From assembly GCA_034401795.1 (NCBI GenBank), contig CM067374.1:94766398-94830397 (forward strand): a stretch of 64,000 nucleotides of DNA, written 5' to 3'. Shown here piece by piece: positions 12,091-23,639 of the stretch. Origin of the DNA: Chaetoderma sp. LZ-2023a (taxonomy: Eukaryota > Mollusca > Caudofoveata > Chaetodermatida > Chaetodermatidae). The notes below the pieces were generated by a model, which ran no database searches, was not told where the DNA came from, and saw only the letters and a list, made by a program, of their open reading frames with translations. The position numbers and the translations under genes were made by a program. Position 1 is the first letter of the stretch, and each line of letters starts with the position of its first letter.

Positions 12091-12112
12091 TCACGTGGTC
12101 GGCGTGACGTCA
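12091..12112 (+). promoter_or_regulatory. E-box and CRE pair upstream of the P2X7-domain pseudogene
   Basis: TCACGTGG (E-box, 12091-12098) is followed within a few bases by TGACGTCA (CRE/ATF octamer, 12105-12112), about 110 bp upstream of the candidate start ATG at 12226. The spacing suits a promoter, but no TATA box was found. The octamer is also part of a short inverted similarity to 15775-15812. Confidence 0.35.
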
Positions 12113-13109
12113 TTGTAGAGGAAGCGAAATTTGCCATTACCAGCTGATTCAGCTGACAAGTTGACATTTGCTCATTTTCGTGCCTTTTCCGCCCGTGTCT
12201 GCCTTGTCGTTATACAGAAAAGCAATGTCTGACGAGTAGTTTGTTACTTATATCACACCGTAGGATCAGTCAGAACCCATAATAGACCCGATATTGACGT
12301 GAAAAGCGATGACGAGGCGGATTCAGAGGAGGATCTGTAGCTACGATATCGTTCATTCTTTGTAGAATACAGCGGCATCGAATGGTAAGGAAAATATAAC
12401 TGTTACATTAATTTAACCAAACCTTACTTTTCTATTTTAAAATGCTCTCGAGAATTAGATATTAGTATTGAAATGCAGTACACGAAGCGAAAAACGCTGC
12501 AAGTGTAAACTATTGAGAAAGCATCTGTTTTCGTGATAGTAAATAAACTATATAATGAGAGTATAAGAACGCCATCGGTAAACCCAACAGTGTTTTTATA
12601 CGTAATTGTGATCTGTGAACTTACTCAAAGATTGACAATAGACGCTAAACTCCAAAAAGAGAGCCCTATCCTTACTTAAAATACATTCGAAATATTTTTT
12701 TGCTGTCAATCACACTGACAATACAATTCCAAGAATGAAAATGTGCATGAAAATATTTCATATATAGGCCTATGTTTATTTTATTTAGAAAGCATAAGGA
12801 AACAGCTTAGAGTATCTAATTACATTTTTCCTGGGGTGGGGGTGGTGTGGGGGTGTTGCATTTACCCACCCCACTTTTTTTAGGTTGCCACACCCTCCAA
12901 AAGAACTTCTCCCTGGATCAAGCCTGCCTCTCTGCCCACCCCGCCCTAAACAAACATTTTCCTGACAACGCCACTGTACTAATAATGCTGCTGGACAACC
13001 CACCCCATCCACCACCCCACCCATTCTGCACTCCATCCAATTAAGAAAACCAAAGTAACAACCACAACGCAGTGGCAGAATTACCATTATCTGCAGTTGC
13101 TGTCATATT

Positions 13110-13320
13110 TAACAATTTAACCCTCGAATTTGTTGAAGAAAATTTCAATTTTCTCATAGAAAAATGTCCATTTGCAGACCAAGAGAAGACTGTTTTTGAA
13201 AATTTACCAATGGAATGACTGGCTCGTTTATCGATAGACTTCTTGGTCTGCAAATGGACATTTCCCAGGACCACTGCAGAAGCCGTTTTTGCCTTATATG
13301 AGTGAAAGGGTTAATTGTTA
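13110..13320. mobile_element. Foldback family B copy
   Basis: Inverted arms ATTTGCAGACCAAGAGAAGA ... CTTGGTCTGCAAATGGACAT around GGAATGACTGGCTCG. The outer ends show AACCCTC and GGGTTAATTG, giving a family end of the form TTAACCCTTT. Lies in the intron of the P2X7-domain pseudogene. Confidence 0.85.
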
Positions 13321-13505
13321 ACTCTTTAGGGGCAAAACCAGCCTCTGCAATGATCTTGATGAATGTCCATTTGGAGGCCAATAGACAACTATCTTTGAGA
13401 ACTTAGCACTGGAATGACTGGCTCGGTAACCGCCCTAGCCATTCCAGTGGTAAATTTACAAAAATAGTCTTCTCTTAACCTGAAAATGGACATTCATTAA
13501 GCGGC
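13321..13505. mobile_element. Foldback family B copy, adjacent
   Basis: GAATGTCCATTTGGAGGCC ... ACTGGAATGACTGGCTCGG is mirrored by GCCATTCCAGTGGTAAATTT ... AATGGACATTCATTAA. It abuts the previous copy, as at 2095-2480. Confidence 0.8.
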
Positions 13506-14107
13506 TAGCCTCTGTCCAGGAAAAAGAATGCTCTTAGCTATTGAATACCACCAAGGGAGGATAGTTCACAACAATGTACATTTGCCATTTAAACTACAAA
13601 TGGGGAAATTAGTTTTTATATGTCTGAGAGCCTGCAATATTAATGGCTATATTTACTTATCACCTGCAACTTATTTTTAGGTGTTCATGTGGAAACTGTC
13701 GGGCAATGACTACAGGACATGGGTCTGTGTACTGTCAGAAGACAGGCTTGGTGCGAGAGAAGACTTTAGAAGACGGCATCAGTGCATCACAGGGTACTCA
13801 CTCACCAAGCGTGAAGTCAATAGCTCTAAGTATGACAAAATGTGCCACAGCAGTATTATCTCCGCATTGGGCTCAATACTTGAAAAAATAAAAGAAGTCG
13901 GAGGTAGAATGAATCCATTTTGCTTAAATCAATGATTCCTCATAATAGGATAACACTTCTTGACGGCGCACGCACAAGACTCATTGGCATTGACTTCATT
14001 TCTGATACGCGGTGGTCTCTGCAAAAGGTGAACGACCCCATGTGAAATTAAAGAGAGAATGAATGACTGATTGGTTTAAGAGCAGCCAATCCGAGCTCCC
14101 TTTGTAA

Positions 14108-14122
14108 CCCCCCCCCCCCCCC
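14108..14122. repeat. Poly-C run
   Basis: About 15 consecutive C residues downstream of the P2X7-domain exon 2. Confidence 0.9.
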
Positions 14123-14197
14123 GAAGTCCAAAGCGCCACCTAATCACCTACTGTGTCCACACACGTGTTGCAATAAATAGTTCGCCATTTTATGAGC

Positions 14198-14517
14198 TCA
14201 ATCACAATGTGTATTAGTATTGACAATAACAATAATAAGGATGGTGACAATGAAGGTGATGATGATGAGAGTAAAGTTCTGTAAGGTTGGTGGCAATGAT
14301 GATGATAAGAGCGATGGCAGTGACAATGATTGTGATGACCGTATCTGACTAGGATGATGACTGACAATGATGGTGATGACAGTACCAATGACATCAGTGA
14401 CATGATGAGAGTAACAATTATGGCGCTTACAATGTTGATTGTGACTGATAATGCTGACAGTAAAATGATGGCAGTAAAATGAGGAGATAATGGTGGGAGT
14501 ACCAATAATAGAGGGAT
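14198..14517. repeat. Cryptic GAT/GACAAT simple-sequence region
   Basis: Degenerate (GATGGTGACAAT)-like simple sequence. Reverse-strand open frames rich in Ser, His and Ile come from this composition. A matching tract occurs at 14850-15050. Confidence 0.7.
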
Positions 14518-14850
14518 ACATTTCTAGCTATGACCTGTCCATTTTTAGCCCGTGTTGGAATCGATCGAACCCTGAATTCCCAGAATACCCTTATCAAGGT
14601 AACCTGATGAATATTTAGAAACTAATTTGACAGAGTACATGTTGCTGCCATGGTTAAATTAGTTTCAAAACTTTCAATCGAATCGTCAGAATGATTATGA
14701 AGTAGTACATCCATTAAAGACACAATTTGTACACTTGACAGACTATTCCAGCTTCATGGCGGAGAATTTCTCTCAATTATCGATGTGACATCAGCTTACA
14801 TGTGATGTCTGATGTAATTGATTATGATGCCATATACTTGAGAGTCATCC
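14518..14850 (+). mobile_element. Family A foldback element, subfamily A2
   Basis: The 5' half reads TTTCTAGCTATG, then GTGTTGGAATCGATCGAA and CCCAGAATACCC. The central hairpin is GAAACTAATTTGAC ... TTAAATTAGTTTCAAAA, and the 3' half has a GTGACATCAG-type relic of the CRE motif. Diverged, hence old. It lies in the segment that separates the two LINE halves. Confidence 0.75.
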
Positions 14851-15075
14851 GCAATGATGGTGATAATGGTAGCACCAACAATGGTGATGGTAACAATCAT
14901 GGTGATCACGATGCCAGTGATAATTTTATGGTGACCATGATTGCAGTAACATTGATAATGCTGGCACTAGCAAAGATGGCAGACAATGATAGCAATAATG
15001 ATGGTGATTACGATGGTTACATGATGACAGCAACAATGATGATGCAGACCCTAAAATTAGACAAATTTGGGTAGC
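14851..15075. repeat. Cryptic GATGGTGATAA simple-sequence region
   Basis: Degenerate ATGGTGAT-rich tract; the 90-codon plus frame over it (Asn-Asp-Gly-rich) follows from the repeat. Confidence 0.7.
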
Positions 15076-16015
15076 CTAAAAAATAGGTTACCTAATTTTC
15101 AGCCCACATAATCTATTCCTCTGGGCCACTTCAGAGGTTCATCTTGGCCCGGACTGGAGTAGATTATCGCTTCAACGACATCGCTACATGTATCCCAATC
15201 TTAGGTCAATCATGCAGGCAACCTGTTGAAATTCTTATATCTGGTATGTAGGCTGACGTGTTAATGTAGATTGTAGTTTTATTATCAGTGACACGGCATG
15301 GTAACAAATATAAAGAAACAAGATGACACAATCCAGAGGCAATAACAAGCTAATGTCTTATGCCTCGTCCATGATGATAATGATAATTTATTTTAGATGG
15401 CACGGTTTCTTTGTCCGTTTTAGCCACGAAAATCGTCGGGATAGCATCTTGTCTTGAACCTGCGTATGGCTCCAGTATATCTATATTTCAGTAATTGTAG
15501 TAACACAAACATGTAGCGACTGCTCAGGCAATGTTCGGACTAAGTTTCGATTTTCTCTTTGTAAACAACAGAAATTACCTCCCCTAATACGCTGTAATCC
15601 ACGCTTTACGTATAGATTCATCCGTTAGAAAACAAAATAAGCAAATGCCTGAACCTTTCAATCTATTTAAGCATCCATATGCGGCGGAGTATGCCACTAA
15701 CCCTTCGTATTTCAACAACATTTATTAAGGAAATAGTTATTTATAAATTCAGAAACAACACCAACCATTTCACGTACGAAATCTGCCTCTCTACTATGAC
15801 GTCACTGCCGAAAATTACCGAGAATTAACGACAAAATATGCATATTTAAAACGGTACGGCGTATCACAAAATAACCAAGAAATATTTAATATTGCGAAAT
15901 TTTTTTATCAATGATGATGTATTTTTTCTTTATATAAATAGTTTAAATAAATACAAGGAGCCACTAAAACAAGGGATATCAGCGTGTTGGCAGAAATCCT
16001 TTAAATTTTGTTTAA
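15076..16015. other. Unassigned, with a short (ATG)n-tailed repeat
   Basis: GAGGCAATAACAAGCTAATG ... TTATGCCTCGTCCATGATGATAATGAT (15330-15390) recurs at 37570-37660 as GAAGCAATAACAAGCCAATGGCTTATGCCTCATAAA followed by a long (ATG)n tract, which suggests a SINE/LINE-type 3' end. At 15775-15812 a stretch is inverse to 12100-12135. The rest is AT-rich without signals. Confidence 0.5.
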
Positions 16016-16099
16016 ATGTTTTATGTACATAGCCCTGCTCCTCAGTCTATTCACTGCCTGGTATCGTATATTTTAACTATCGGGTGGTATCAAGTTGCC

Positions 16100-18560
16100 G
16101 CGTATATTGATAGAACAAAGAAACATAACAAATTTATTTATTTTTATGAAAAGCTTTGCAGCCCAGTAATGAGGTCAACAGTCAAAGATGCAATACCACT
16201 AGTGGGCGATATCAACAAAACAGTTGAACCGCTGACTCATGTTCTCACAAGTGCTGCTAGAATCGCTGGTATAAAACAAAAACTTAGTCCTGGTAAGAAA
16301 GTTAAACCGGTTAGAAAGTATACAAACAAGTGGTTTGACTCTAATTGCATGCAGGTACGTAATAACCTAAACGAACTAGGAAGACGAATGCATAAAGAAT
16401 CTCGCAATACACAGCTTCTTTCTGATTTCCGCTCTATGAGAAAACGTTATAAGAGCCTTTTGAACAATAAGAAAACATCCTTTAAAAACAATATTCTAAT
16501 CCAGATGCAATGCGCAATAATAATCCACGACAATTTTGGTCGTTATTTGACCAGTTAAGAAACATTGAAAACACAAATTCATCTTTTCACGCCTATAAGT
16601 AATGCAGAATGGGTAGATCACTTCACTGGGCTCCTTAATGGCGTGCCGCAGACCAGAAATGTCCAATTCGATAATGACATGGATCATTTCATCAATGCCC
16701 ATAAGAACGATGTGTTTAATGAGTTAAACCTCTCTATAACAGCCAATGAAATCTCGAAAACCATATCAAAGCTGAAGAGGGTTAAATCAAGTTGATTCGA
16801 TCTGATCCTGAATGAAATGAAGACCTAATGCCTTTACTGCGCAAGTTTTTTAATGAAATACTCACTAATGGCTCCTTTCCTGATGCCTGGAGGTGCAATA
16901 TCCTAATGCCCCTGCACAAGAAAGGAGAGAAGTACGACACACATAATTACAGAGGTATATCCATTGGCAGCAGCCTTTGTACACTGATTTGCAGAGTTCT
17001 ACAAAATCGCCTCTAAATTCGCGGAACACAATTTACTAATCCCTGATTGCCAGATCGGTTACAGAAGAGGTACACGTACATCTGATCACGCTTTTACTTT
17101 AAAAAACATAATCGATAATTATGTGAACAAACTGTCCAAAACGCACTTCTATTGTTGTTTCGTTGATTTTAAAGCTGCACTCGACTCCGTCTCGAGAAAA
17201 GCTTTAATATTCAAGCTTATTAAACTAGGTGTTGGTGGCAATTTTCTTTCGATTGTACAGAGTATATATTCCAGTGTGCTATACTCTGTACGATCCGATG
17301 AGCATTTCAGCGAGGACCTCTAGTCTACTGTGAGTGTCAAACAGGGTTGCGTTTTGAGCCCCTTGCCATTTAATTTATTTTTAGGTGATTTGCCTGTGAT
17401 TTTTAATGAGTGTAACCCAGTCATGTTACACGATACTAGACTTAGTTGTCTTCTATTTGCAGATGACTTAGTCCTAGTATCCACGTCGCATTCCGGACTA
17501 CAAACAGCCCTAGATAATTTAAGTGTTTACCGCATTAAATGGGGCCTCAAGGTAAACCTTGATAAAACAAAGGTTATTGTCTTTAACGAAATGGGCAGGT
17601 TAGATAAGCGTCACTTGTTTACCTTCGATAATTATTTTGTTAAATGTGTTCAATCGTATTGTTATCCGGGTATTCTATTCTCTTCATCTGGCAGCCTAAA
17701 GGGTGCTTGCGAAAGACTAAGTGACCAATCTTCTAAAGCTCTTTTAAAATCAAGACCATTAATGATAGGGATAATATGGTCACAGCATACAAGTTGTTTA
17801 AAAGCTTAATACTACCGATCTTAAGATACTGTAGCGAGGTCTGGAGTCCGCTATTCTTGAGCAGACTCAATGACAACAATTCCTATTATATCTGTGACAA
17901 TGTTCCAGTAGAAAATGTCCTTCTTAAATTCGGCAAGTATCTTTTGGGTGTCAGTAAAAGAACCACTAACGCCGCAGTCAGGGATGATCTAGGTCAAAAT
18001 CCAATCTTGACCGCTATTCTCCCACACGCCGTCAAATACTGGCTACGCATGTCCTCTCTTGACCCATTATCATTAACTAGCAAGGCGTACTTGGAGTGTC
18101 ACGCGTTGTCAGATAATATTGTCACTTGGTGTACCTGTATTAAATTACTTTTCACCAATTTTGGAGTAATTAGGCTTAATACCTGGAATAACGGTAATTT
18201 CATTCCTCCCCGTAATTGCGTACCTGCTTTTCAAGCTGCTCTGGAGAAGGTATACGCCCCAAAGTGGTTAGCTCACATTAATGATTCAGATAAAAAACCC
18301 AAACTGCGTTCTTATAAACTCTACAAGTTATTGTTTGCTGCTGAAAATTATGTCTTGACGGGGCGTTTGGTCAGCAAACGTAGGGAGTTTTCTAAATTGA
18401 GATTAAGCGCACATTCGCTTCGTATCGAACCCGATCGGTCTTTTCGCCCAAAATTCCGTCCATCGCGCGAATCTGTACGCTGTGCGATTCTGGCAAAGTA
18501 GAAGATGAAGAGCATTTTATTTTGGATTGCTTGGCATTTCTGGCTGAGAGGTTACAACTG
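16100..18560 (+). pseudogene. LINE linker and reverse transcriptase, broken
   Basis: A basic linker (KYTNKWFDSNCMQVRNNLNEL, near 16320-16380) is followed by reverse transcriptase blocks: FPDAWRCNILMPLHKKGEK and NYRGISI near 16880-16970, FVDFKAALDSV (palm A with Asp) near 17160, VKQGCVLSPLPFNLFL near 17340, and LLFADDLVLVS (catalytic ADD) near 17450. GLKVNLDKTKVIVF and a thumb region with LPILRYCSEVWSPLF follow. The end carries a CCHC-like motif, RICTLCDSGKVEDEEHFILD, in a shifted frame near 18465-18530. There are several frameshifts and stops (for example near 16795, 17015, 17323 and 17809). The protein would copy the LINE RNA at the nicked target. Confidence 0.92.
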
Positions 18561-19263
18561 TGTAAAACTTTATCTCAATTTACAACCTTTGACGACCTGA
18601 CACATAGAAATTCAAGTTTTAATGTCATGCTATGGCGGGGATAGCAATATCGCCAAAATTGTTATTAATTTTGTTAACACCATACCGCTGAAGAGAAACA
18701 GTCTTGTACACTCTACCATTTAGGCCGAGTAGTCATGGTCAGACAGATTGCTCAATTTGCTATTCGACGTGTGCTAATGCATATCGGCTATGTAGCCAGT
18801 GGGTCAGTCTGCCTGCTGGTGTAAACGTGGATTGGAATCGGCTTAGCGTGCACCCGTCTCTATTGAACGTTACATACATGTTTCTTTCTTTTAATTGTGT
18901 CGAGATAATGATGTTCGGCGGCAAATGTAAAACCGTGTTTGGTGATATTGTCTTGCCCCTGTCACGCTGATGTTGGAATTCTGTTCTATTGAGTCAGTAG
19001 ACGACAGGCTGGTGTGCGATTATGGACTGTGTTGCTGAAAGCTGTTGCTGTTTTATACAGCAGAGGCTTCCAGCAATATAGGTTCAAGGAGCACGCAGAC
19101 TTGTTTTCTAATGTCTTCTTAGGATTTAGCTTTGTGGCATCGGGGTGAATACATAGCAAACGAAAACCCTTTATTAACGTGCCCTGTCTATCCCACTTTT
19201 CTTATCCAAACTTATTCTGTTTAGGAGGTATTATTGTTAATCTATTGACAAGTATAGAGATAC

Positions 19264-19319
<56 letters not shown>

Positions 19320-19401
19320 CGATCGTAGGTGGACTAAACCACCTCTGCCAATTTACAACTAAGCCTTATTCTCTTAATATTCTTTCTTGTATGCCGTATT
19401 G

Positions 19402-19438
<37 letters not shown>

Positions 19439-19535
19439 CATAAATGCTTGTGTATACATTGCTACAATTTTATATGTCAATTGCCGTATCCTTGTGTATG
19501 GATGATAGCAATAACTAATCTTGAATCTTGAATCT
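18561..19535 (+). other. LINE 3' end and untranslated region
   Basis: Frame similarity fades after IVINFVNTIPLK near 18690. The stretch includes (TTA)n at 19263-19318 and (TA)n at 19403-19432 and ends in the CTTGAAT tandem tail. Confidence 0.65.
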
Positions 19536-19589
19536 GTCAAAGTCTAAGCATTTGTACGCGCGCATTTATATCATATCAAAAAGGTGCAT

Positions 19590-19672
19590 GCATTGTGATG
19601 CTGGAAACCACAGCTCCCACTCCAATTAGTTTCAGAATATTCAATATAATCTTTATTAAATGCTAAATTCAG
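19590..19672 (+). mobile_element. Family A-related half hairpin
   Basis: ACAGCTCCCACTCCAATTAG, then TTTCAGAATATTCAATA and TTTATTAAATG. Only the right hairpin arm and its downstream AT-rich flank remain. Confidence 0.65.
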
Positions 19673-19689
19673 CTAACCCATAGGATTCT

Positions 19690-20035
19690 GACGTTTACAC
19701 TATCTTAGTGACAAATCTTCAATAAAATATTGGACATTTCAGATCATAAATAATAAAACCAAATCGACTGATAATAGATTCATCCATCGTAAAATAAAGG
19801 ACCGTATGCCGACCAGAATGCATCGCCGGTACGAGAACTGCGAAATTTCAAAGGGATTTATCAATTCTGTATTTATGCCAACTTAAGGTATTCAAGCTCC
19901 TATTTTCGCACGATAGCTGGTATACATTGTGAATTTGGTGTTACTGTAAGTCTATACTGTCAAATATACTTTGTGATTTCACAGCATACACTTCCAAGAC
20001 TAGTTTGCAAATCAAAACCGTCCTCTTCACAAGCT
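19690..20035. repeat. Dispersed repeat C, copy 1
   Basis: Collinear with 25355-25770: CAATAAAATATTGGACATTTC, CAGATCATAAATAATAAAA, GATAATAGATTCATCCATC and GATAGCTGGTATA recur in the same order. Diverged by substitutions and small indels. No coding potential. Confidence 0.8.
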
Positions 20036-21148
20036 GATGATACTCGAGCAAGGTCCAAATTGGAATGACGAACAATACACGTACAAGAAGAGTTCCAGAT
20101 CGTAGCCATGATCTGGATAAAACATCACGGAAGCGGATCGGATCAAATTCTTGATCAATGGATATATTGGAATCCTCTGGTCTGATTTTGCTCAAATTTA
20201 ACACTAGAATCAATGTGACCATACACTAGGATTCTACACATCTGAGCTTGATTAGAAGAAATCTGGAAAGGTAAAAAAAATCAGAAAATCCGGAAAATCT
20301 GAAAGATTTTTACAATGTGACAAAAACGGAGAGCAAGGCCGTGAGGCTATACAATCTCTAATTGATCGTGCTCTGTTTTGAAATGCAGCTTTCCATCAGA
20401 CAGCGCGCGATAATAACTCTGTCACTAATTTGTCCCTTGTTGTTTAACAACATATTGTGGACAGATGGCTAGAAGGATCCACTGGCGGGTGGTCAAGAGG
20501 GCATGCGAGCTGGAATTTTGCGGGCGTGCAGATAGGTGGGCCACAATGCGGGCTGTCAGATGACGGATGGGTGGGTGGGTGCAAGCAAAAACACGCACAT
20601 ACGAACTTATATATATATACGCACGCACGCACACATGCACACACGCAAACACATATGTATTAAATGTATAAGGAGATGGCATGCTATATTAATATTATAT
20701 ATTTTACTGTACAATAAAGATGCATACTGGTCTATATATTGTAATAAACCCAGACACATTATGTTGAAGATGAGGCGATATGTCTCGTATTCCGTTCCCT
20801 TAGGCTATGTCTGCGTGTAATGATTGCCATTATCTCAAAGTGAATAGTTATTCGCTATCTCTTATAACACGACACTGTAATGTTTTATCTGACGAACATC
20901 GGGTTTCTTTATGAATATACTCTACTATCATGTTTCCAAATGAAATGAAAATCTTAGTGTGACGATAAGAGGATAATGAAGCAGAGATACCGTTCAAATT
21001 AATCAAGAGTCAAGACACACATCTAATGTATCATTAACGAGAAAGGACACACGTCTCCTTCGAAAATGGGGTCACGAGTCCAAGCAATTACAGACATTCA
21101 GAGAGGTGACATGAACTTTAGAACAGATTGTGGAAGAGTGCGATTCAT
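20036..21148. other. Unassigned sequence
   Basis: No gene or clear repeat apart from a TATATATA-CGCACGCA patch at 20607-20650. Short frames show no protein-like composition. Confidence 0.4.
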
Positions 21149-21850
21149 TTCTAGCTATGCCTCGCCAATTTCTATCTATGTCCCGCCTCTTTCTAGCTAA
21201 TCTCCATCCACACTTTACGCATGTTGGAATACTTTGAAACCTTGAATTCTCAGAATCTAAATTTCAGTGAGATTATGCAGGGAAGCTGATGAATGTTGTG
21301 AAACTATTGGACCTCTCCAGTTTATCCATCCATCATATGACGTCATAATCAACGATGTCATGAATGACGTAGATAAGTTCGTCATGAACGCATAGTTGGT
21401 GACGGACTAAGTGCTGTTCTACGAATTGTATTGTTTTACTATTTAATAAAGATGCTGCCGAATTTTTTAAAAATAATTTGACTGGACGCTGTTGCTGCCA
21501 TAGGCAGTCACCCAGTCAAATTGGTTTCAAAATATTCAACAGCTTACCTGTATAGTTTTCTGGAAATTGATGGTCAGAGTTCAGGGATTAATCGATCCCA
21601 ACACGAGCGAGGAGTGGGTGGAGACGGACGGGGTATAGCTAAAACTGGAAGGGTATGTTGCTGCAACAGCTCCCGGCCAAATTACTTCCAGAATAATCAA
21701 TAGAATGTCTATGGGTTTGTAAATTCAGCAAAGACATACAATTCCTACACATTCGTGACGAACATACATCGGTTTGATTGTGACGTCAGTTAACATGGGG
21801 CGTATTTGGTTATGACGTCAAACACTTCATTGATGGATCCTGCCATTACA
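21149..21850 (+). mobile_element. Family A element (A2) interrupted by another family A element
   Basis: The left half (21149-21306) carries TTTCTAGCTATGCC, CTTTACGCATGTTGGAAT and TCTCAGAATC and stops in the left hairpin arm (GTGAAACTAT). The right half resumes at about 21655 with GTTGCTGCAACAGCTCCC, CAAATTACTTCCAGAATA, TTTGTAAATTCAGCAAAG and TGTGACGTCAGTT. Between them sits a complete element in the opposite orientation. Confidence 0.8.
21309..21654 (-). mobile_element. Family A element (A1), nested in an older copy
   Basis: Starts GGACCTCTCCAGTTTATCC, carries TGACGTCA at 21339, AATAAAGATGCTG, the hairpin TTTGACTGGACGCTGTTGCTGCC ... CACCCAGTCAAATTGGTTTC, then CCTGTATAGTTTTCTGGAAA and ends AGCTAAAACTGGAAGGGT. 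It sits inside the hairpin of the older copy. Confidence 0.85.
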
Positions 21851-22400
21851 TATAGTTGCAGGATTACCAGTAAATTGCATGTCTGTATGTGGGCGTTCAT
21901 GCGCGTACGCGTGCATGCGTGACTCGCGTGATACGACGCAGCCAATTGTGTGAAACATGATTATGTATTAGATTACAGATTAGACGTCTGCTTGTAGTGC
22001 CATATACACACGTTAGTGGTGAGACAACTGGTGCTTCTGGTACTAGTCCTTTAACTATACACCAATGACTGATAATCAGGAATGTCTACAATGCTTTCAA
22101 CCGAGGAGATTAAATCACGGTATTTTAGTCAATTCTTTCAAGACAGTGATCAAATCTGCATAAATTCGCGCTTGCAAAAGGAACGAGATGAAACAACAAA
22201 GATAAATTGCATTTACAAGACGACATTCCTTACAATTGTTAGCTCCTGTAAAACCAGATCATTAGTGTTAGTTGGACGGTGACGGTGACGGTGATGAATA
22301 TAATCTATCAATTGATAACACGTAACTGCTATGACCTAGACAGCCTGGCTATCATTTATTGAGATAAGCCAGTAATTAAATATTGGCAGTGGTTATATAG
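21851..22400. other. Unassigned sequence
   Basis: Nothing recognisable; short GATGG-type runs near 22275-22300. Confidence 0.4.
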
Positions 22401-22404
22401 TCAA

Positions 22405-22800
22405 TGGGTGAAGCCAATTTCAGCTATGCCTTGCCAATCTCTAGCTAAGTAACGCCCATGCTTTGCGCGTGTTGCGATCGATTTATATACTTTGAATCCT
22501 CAAGTCCCAGAATACCAATTTCATGGTAACTATACAGTTATCATGTTCATTATTTTGAAGCTATTAAAGTGGAGGATGTTGCTGCGTATGTTAGCAACAG
22601 ATGCAGCTCCCAGTCAAATTAGTTTCAAAATATTCAACAGAATGTTTATTAAAGAGTAAAGACAAACAATCTGACGGACTATTCAATGTTCGTGATGGAC
22701 TTAGATACGTCATTCATTGCGCATTTTGATTACGGTATCAGCTTATTTTTAACGTAATTGATTATGACGTCGCATACTAACTTGATTGACAGATCGGATT
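22405..22800 (+). mobile_element. Family A element (A2)
   Basis: TTCAGCTATGCC ... TTTGCGCGTGTTG ... CCCAGAATACCAATTTCATG, hairpin relic TTTTGAAGCTATTAAAGTGG ... CTCCCAGTCAAATTAGTTTC, TTTATTAAAGAG and a decayed CRE (ATGACGTCGC). Confidence 0.8.
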
Positions 22801-22944
22801 CATCAATTCGCTTTGCTATTACCATTTTCTAGAAATATTTCAGTTTCATTTACGCATAGAGCCATAACAATGACAGAAACACTTCTGTATGATTATCTGA
22901 TAATATATCGACTCTAAATTAACAGAACGATCCATTTATCGCGA

Positions 22945-23290
22945 TGTCCCGCCCCTTTTCAGCTAAGCTCCTCCCACTTTTAGGCGCGTTTGAATCGATT
23001 TTAACACTGAACTCTGAATTCCCAGAATGCTAATTTCAACGTAACTCTATCGGTAAGCGGGTGAGTATTTTGAAACAAATTTAACCGGGAGCTGTTGCTG
23101 CACTCGGGCAACAACAGTTCTCAGTCAAATTAGTTTCAAAATATTCAACAGAATATTTATTAAATTGTAAATTCACAAACACATATGAGTGAGCCTCTTA
23201 CTGTCGGAACTGTATCACTTTTATATCAATCTGACATCAGCTAGCGGGTGAAGTATCTTGATAATGACGTCAGGTACTTGGGTGGCTGAG
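22945..23290 (+). mobile_element. Family A element (A2)
   Basis: GTCCCGCCCCTTTTCAGCTA ... GAATTCCCAGAATGCTAATTT, hairpin GAAACAAATTTAACCGGGAG ... CTCAGTCAAATTAGTTTCAA, then TTTATTAAATTG and TGACGTCA at 23264. Confidence 0.85.
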
Positions 23291-23639
23291 CGAATATCCC
23301 AATTTTAAAGAATAGCTTTATTGTTATTGACTATTGATTGAAACTCTTAAAATGGAACTAGCCGAAGAGAAATGGAGTATCAGTCTTCACACGAAACAAA
23401 ATACGGCCAAAATAGCAGCGTTTTAAAGGACGTTTGAATATAAAACGACCCATGTTGCGTGCCCGCCGTCCGTCATTGGGTTACACAAATCAACTTTATC
23501 CTGCGAGTAAACGTTGTCATAGGCCACCAAATTTTAACCACATTTTATCTCGCATTTTCACGAAGTGAAAAAAGAGATTTGGGGAGAGTGGGAAAAAATG
23601 GCGCTGGCGTCGGCGTTGGCGTCATCGTTGGCTTCGGCG

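Larger units (their letters stand above)
12226..13937 (+). pseudogene. P2X7-type intracellular (zinc-binding) domain protein, two-exon pseudogene
   Basis: Exon 1 (12226-12384) reads MSDE, then an acidic run DVKSDDEADSEEDL and YSGIE; it ends at donor GTAAGG. The acceptor TTATTTTTAG at 13680 opens exon 2. The join completes a Trp codon and gives IEWCSCGNCRAMTTGHGSVYC, matching the W-C-x-C-G-x-C ... C signature of the P2X7 cytoplasmic ballast domain, which also occurs alone in many invertebrate proteins. A CITGY segment in the next frame (near 13785) matches the CITEH block of the family, so a frameshift lies between. Exon 1 has in-frame stops and a shift near 12290. The intron carries two family B foldbacks. 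It may be a dead host gene or a gene carried by a mobile element. Confidence 0.75.
11080..19535 (+). mobile_element. LINE (APE-type non-LTR retrotransposon), split by ~4 kb of other sequence
   Basis: The endonuclease part (11159 to about 11960) and the linker plus reverse transcriptase part (about 16100-18560) are in the same orientation and in the expected order. The 3' end is marked by a tandem CTTGAAT tail (AATCTTGAATCTTGAATCT, 19517-19535), as in CR1/L2-like LINEs. The 4 kb between them holds a spliced P2X7-domain pseudogene and family A and B elements. Whether the two halves are one element or two copies is inferred from order and orientation only. Confidence 0.75.
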
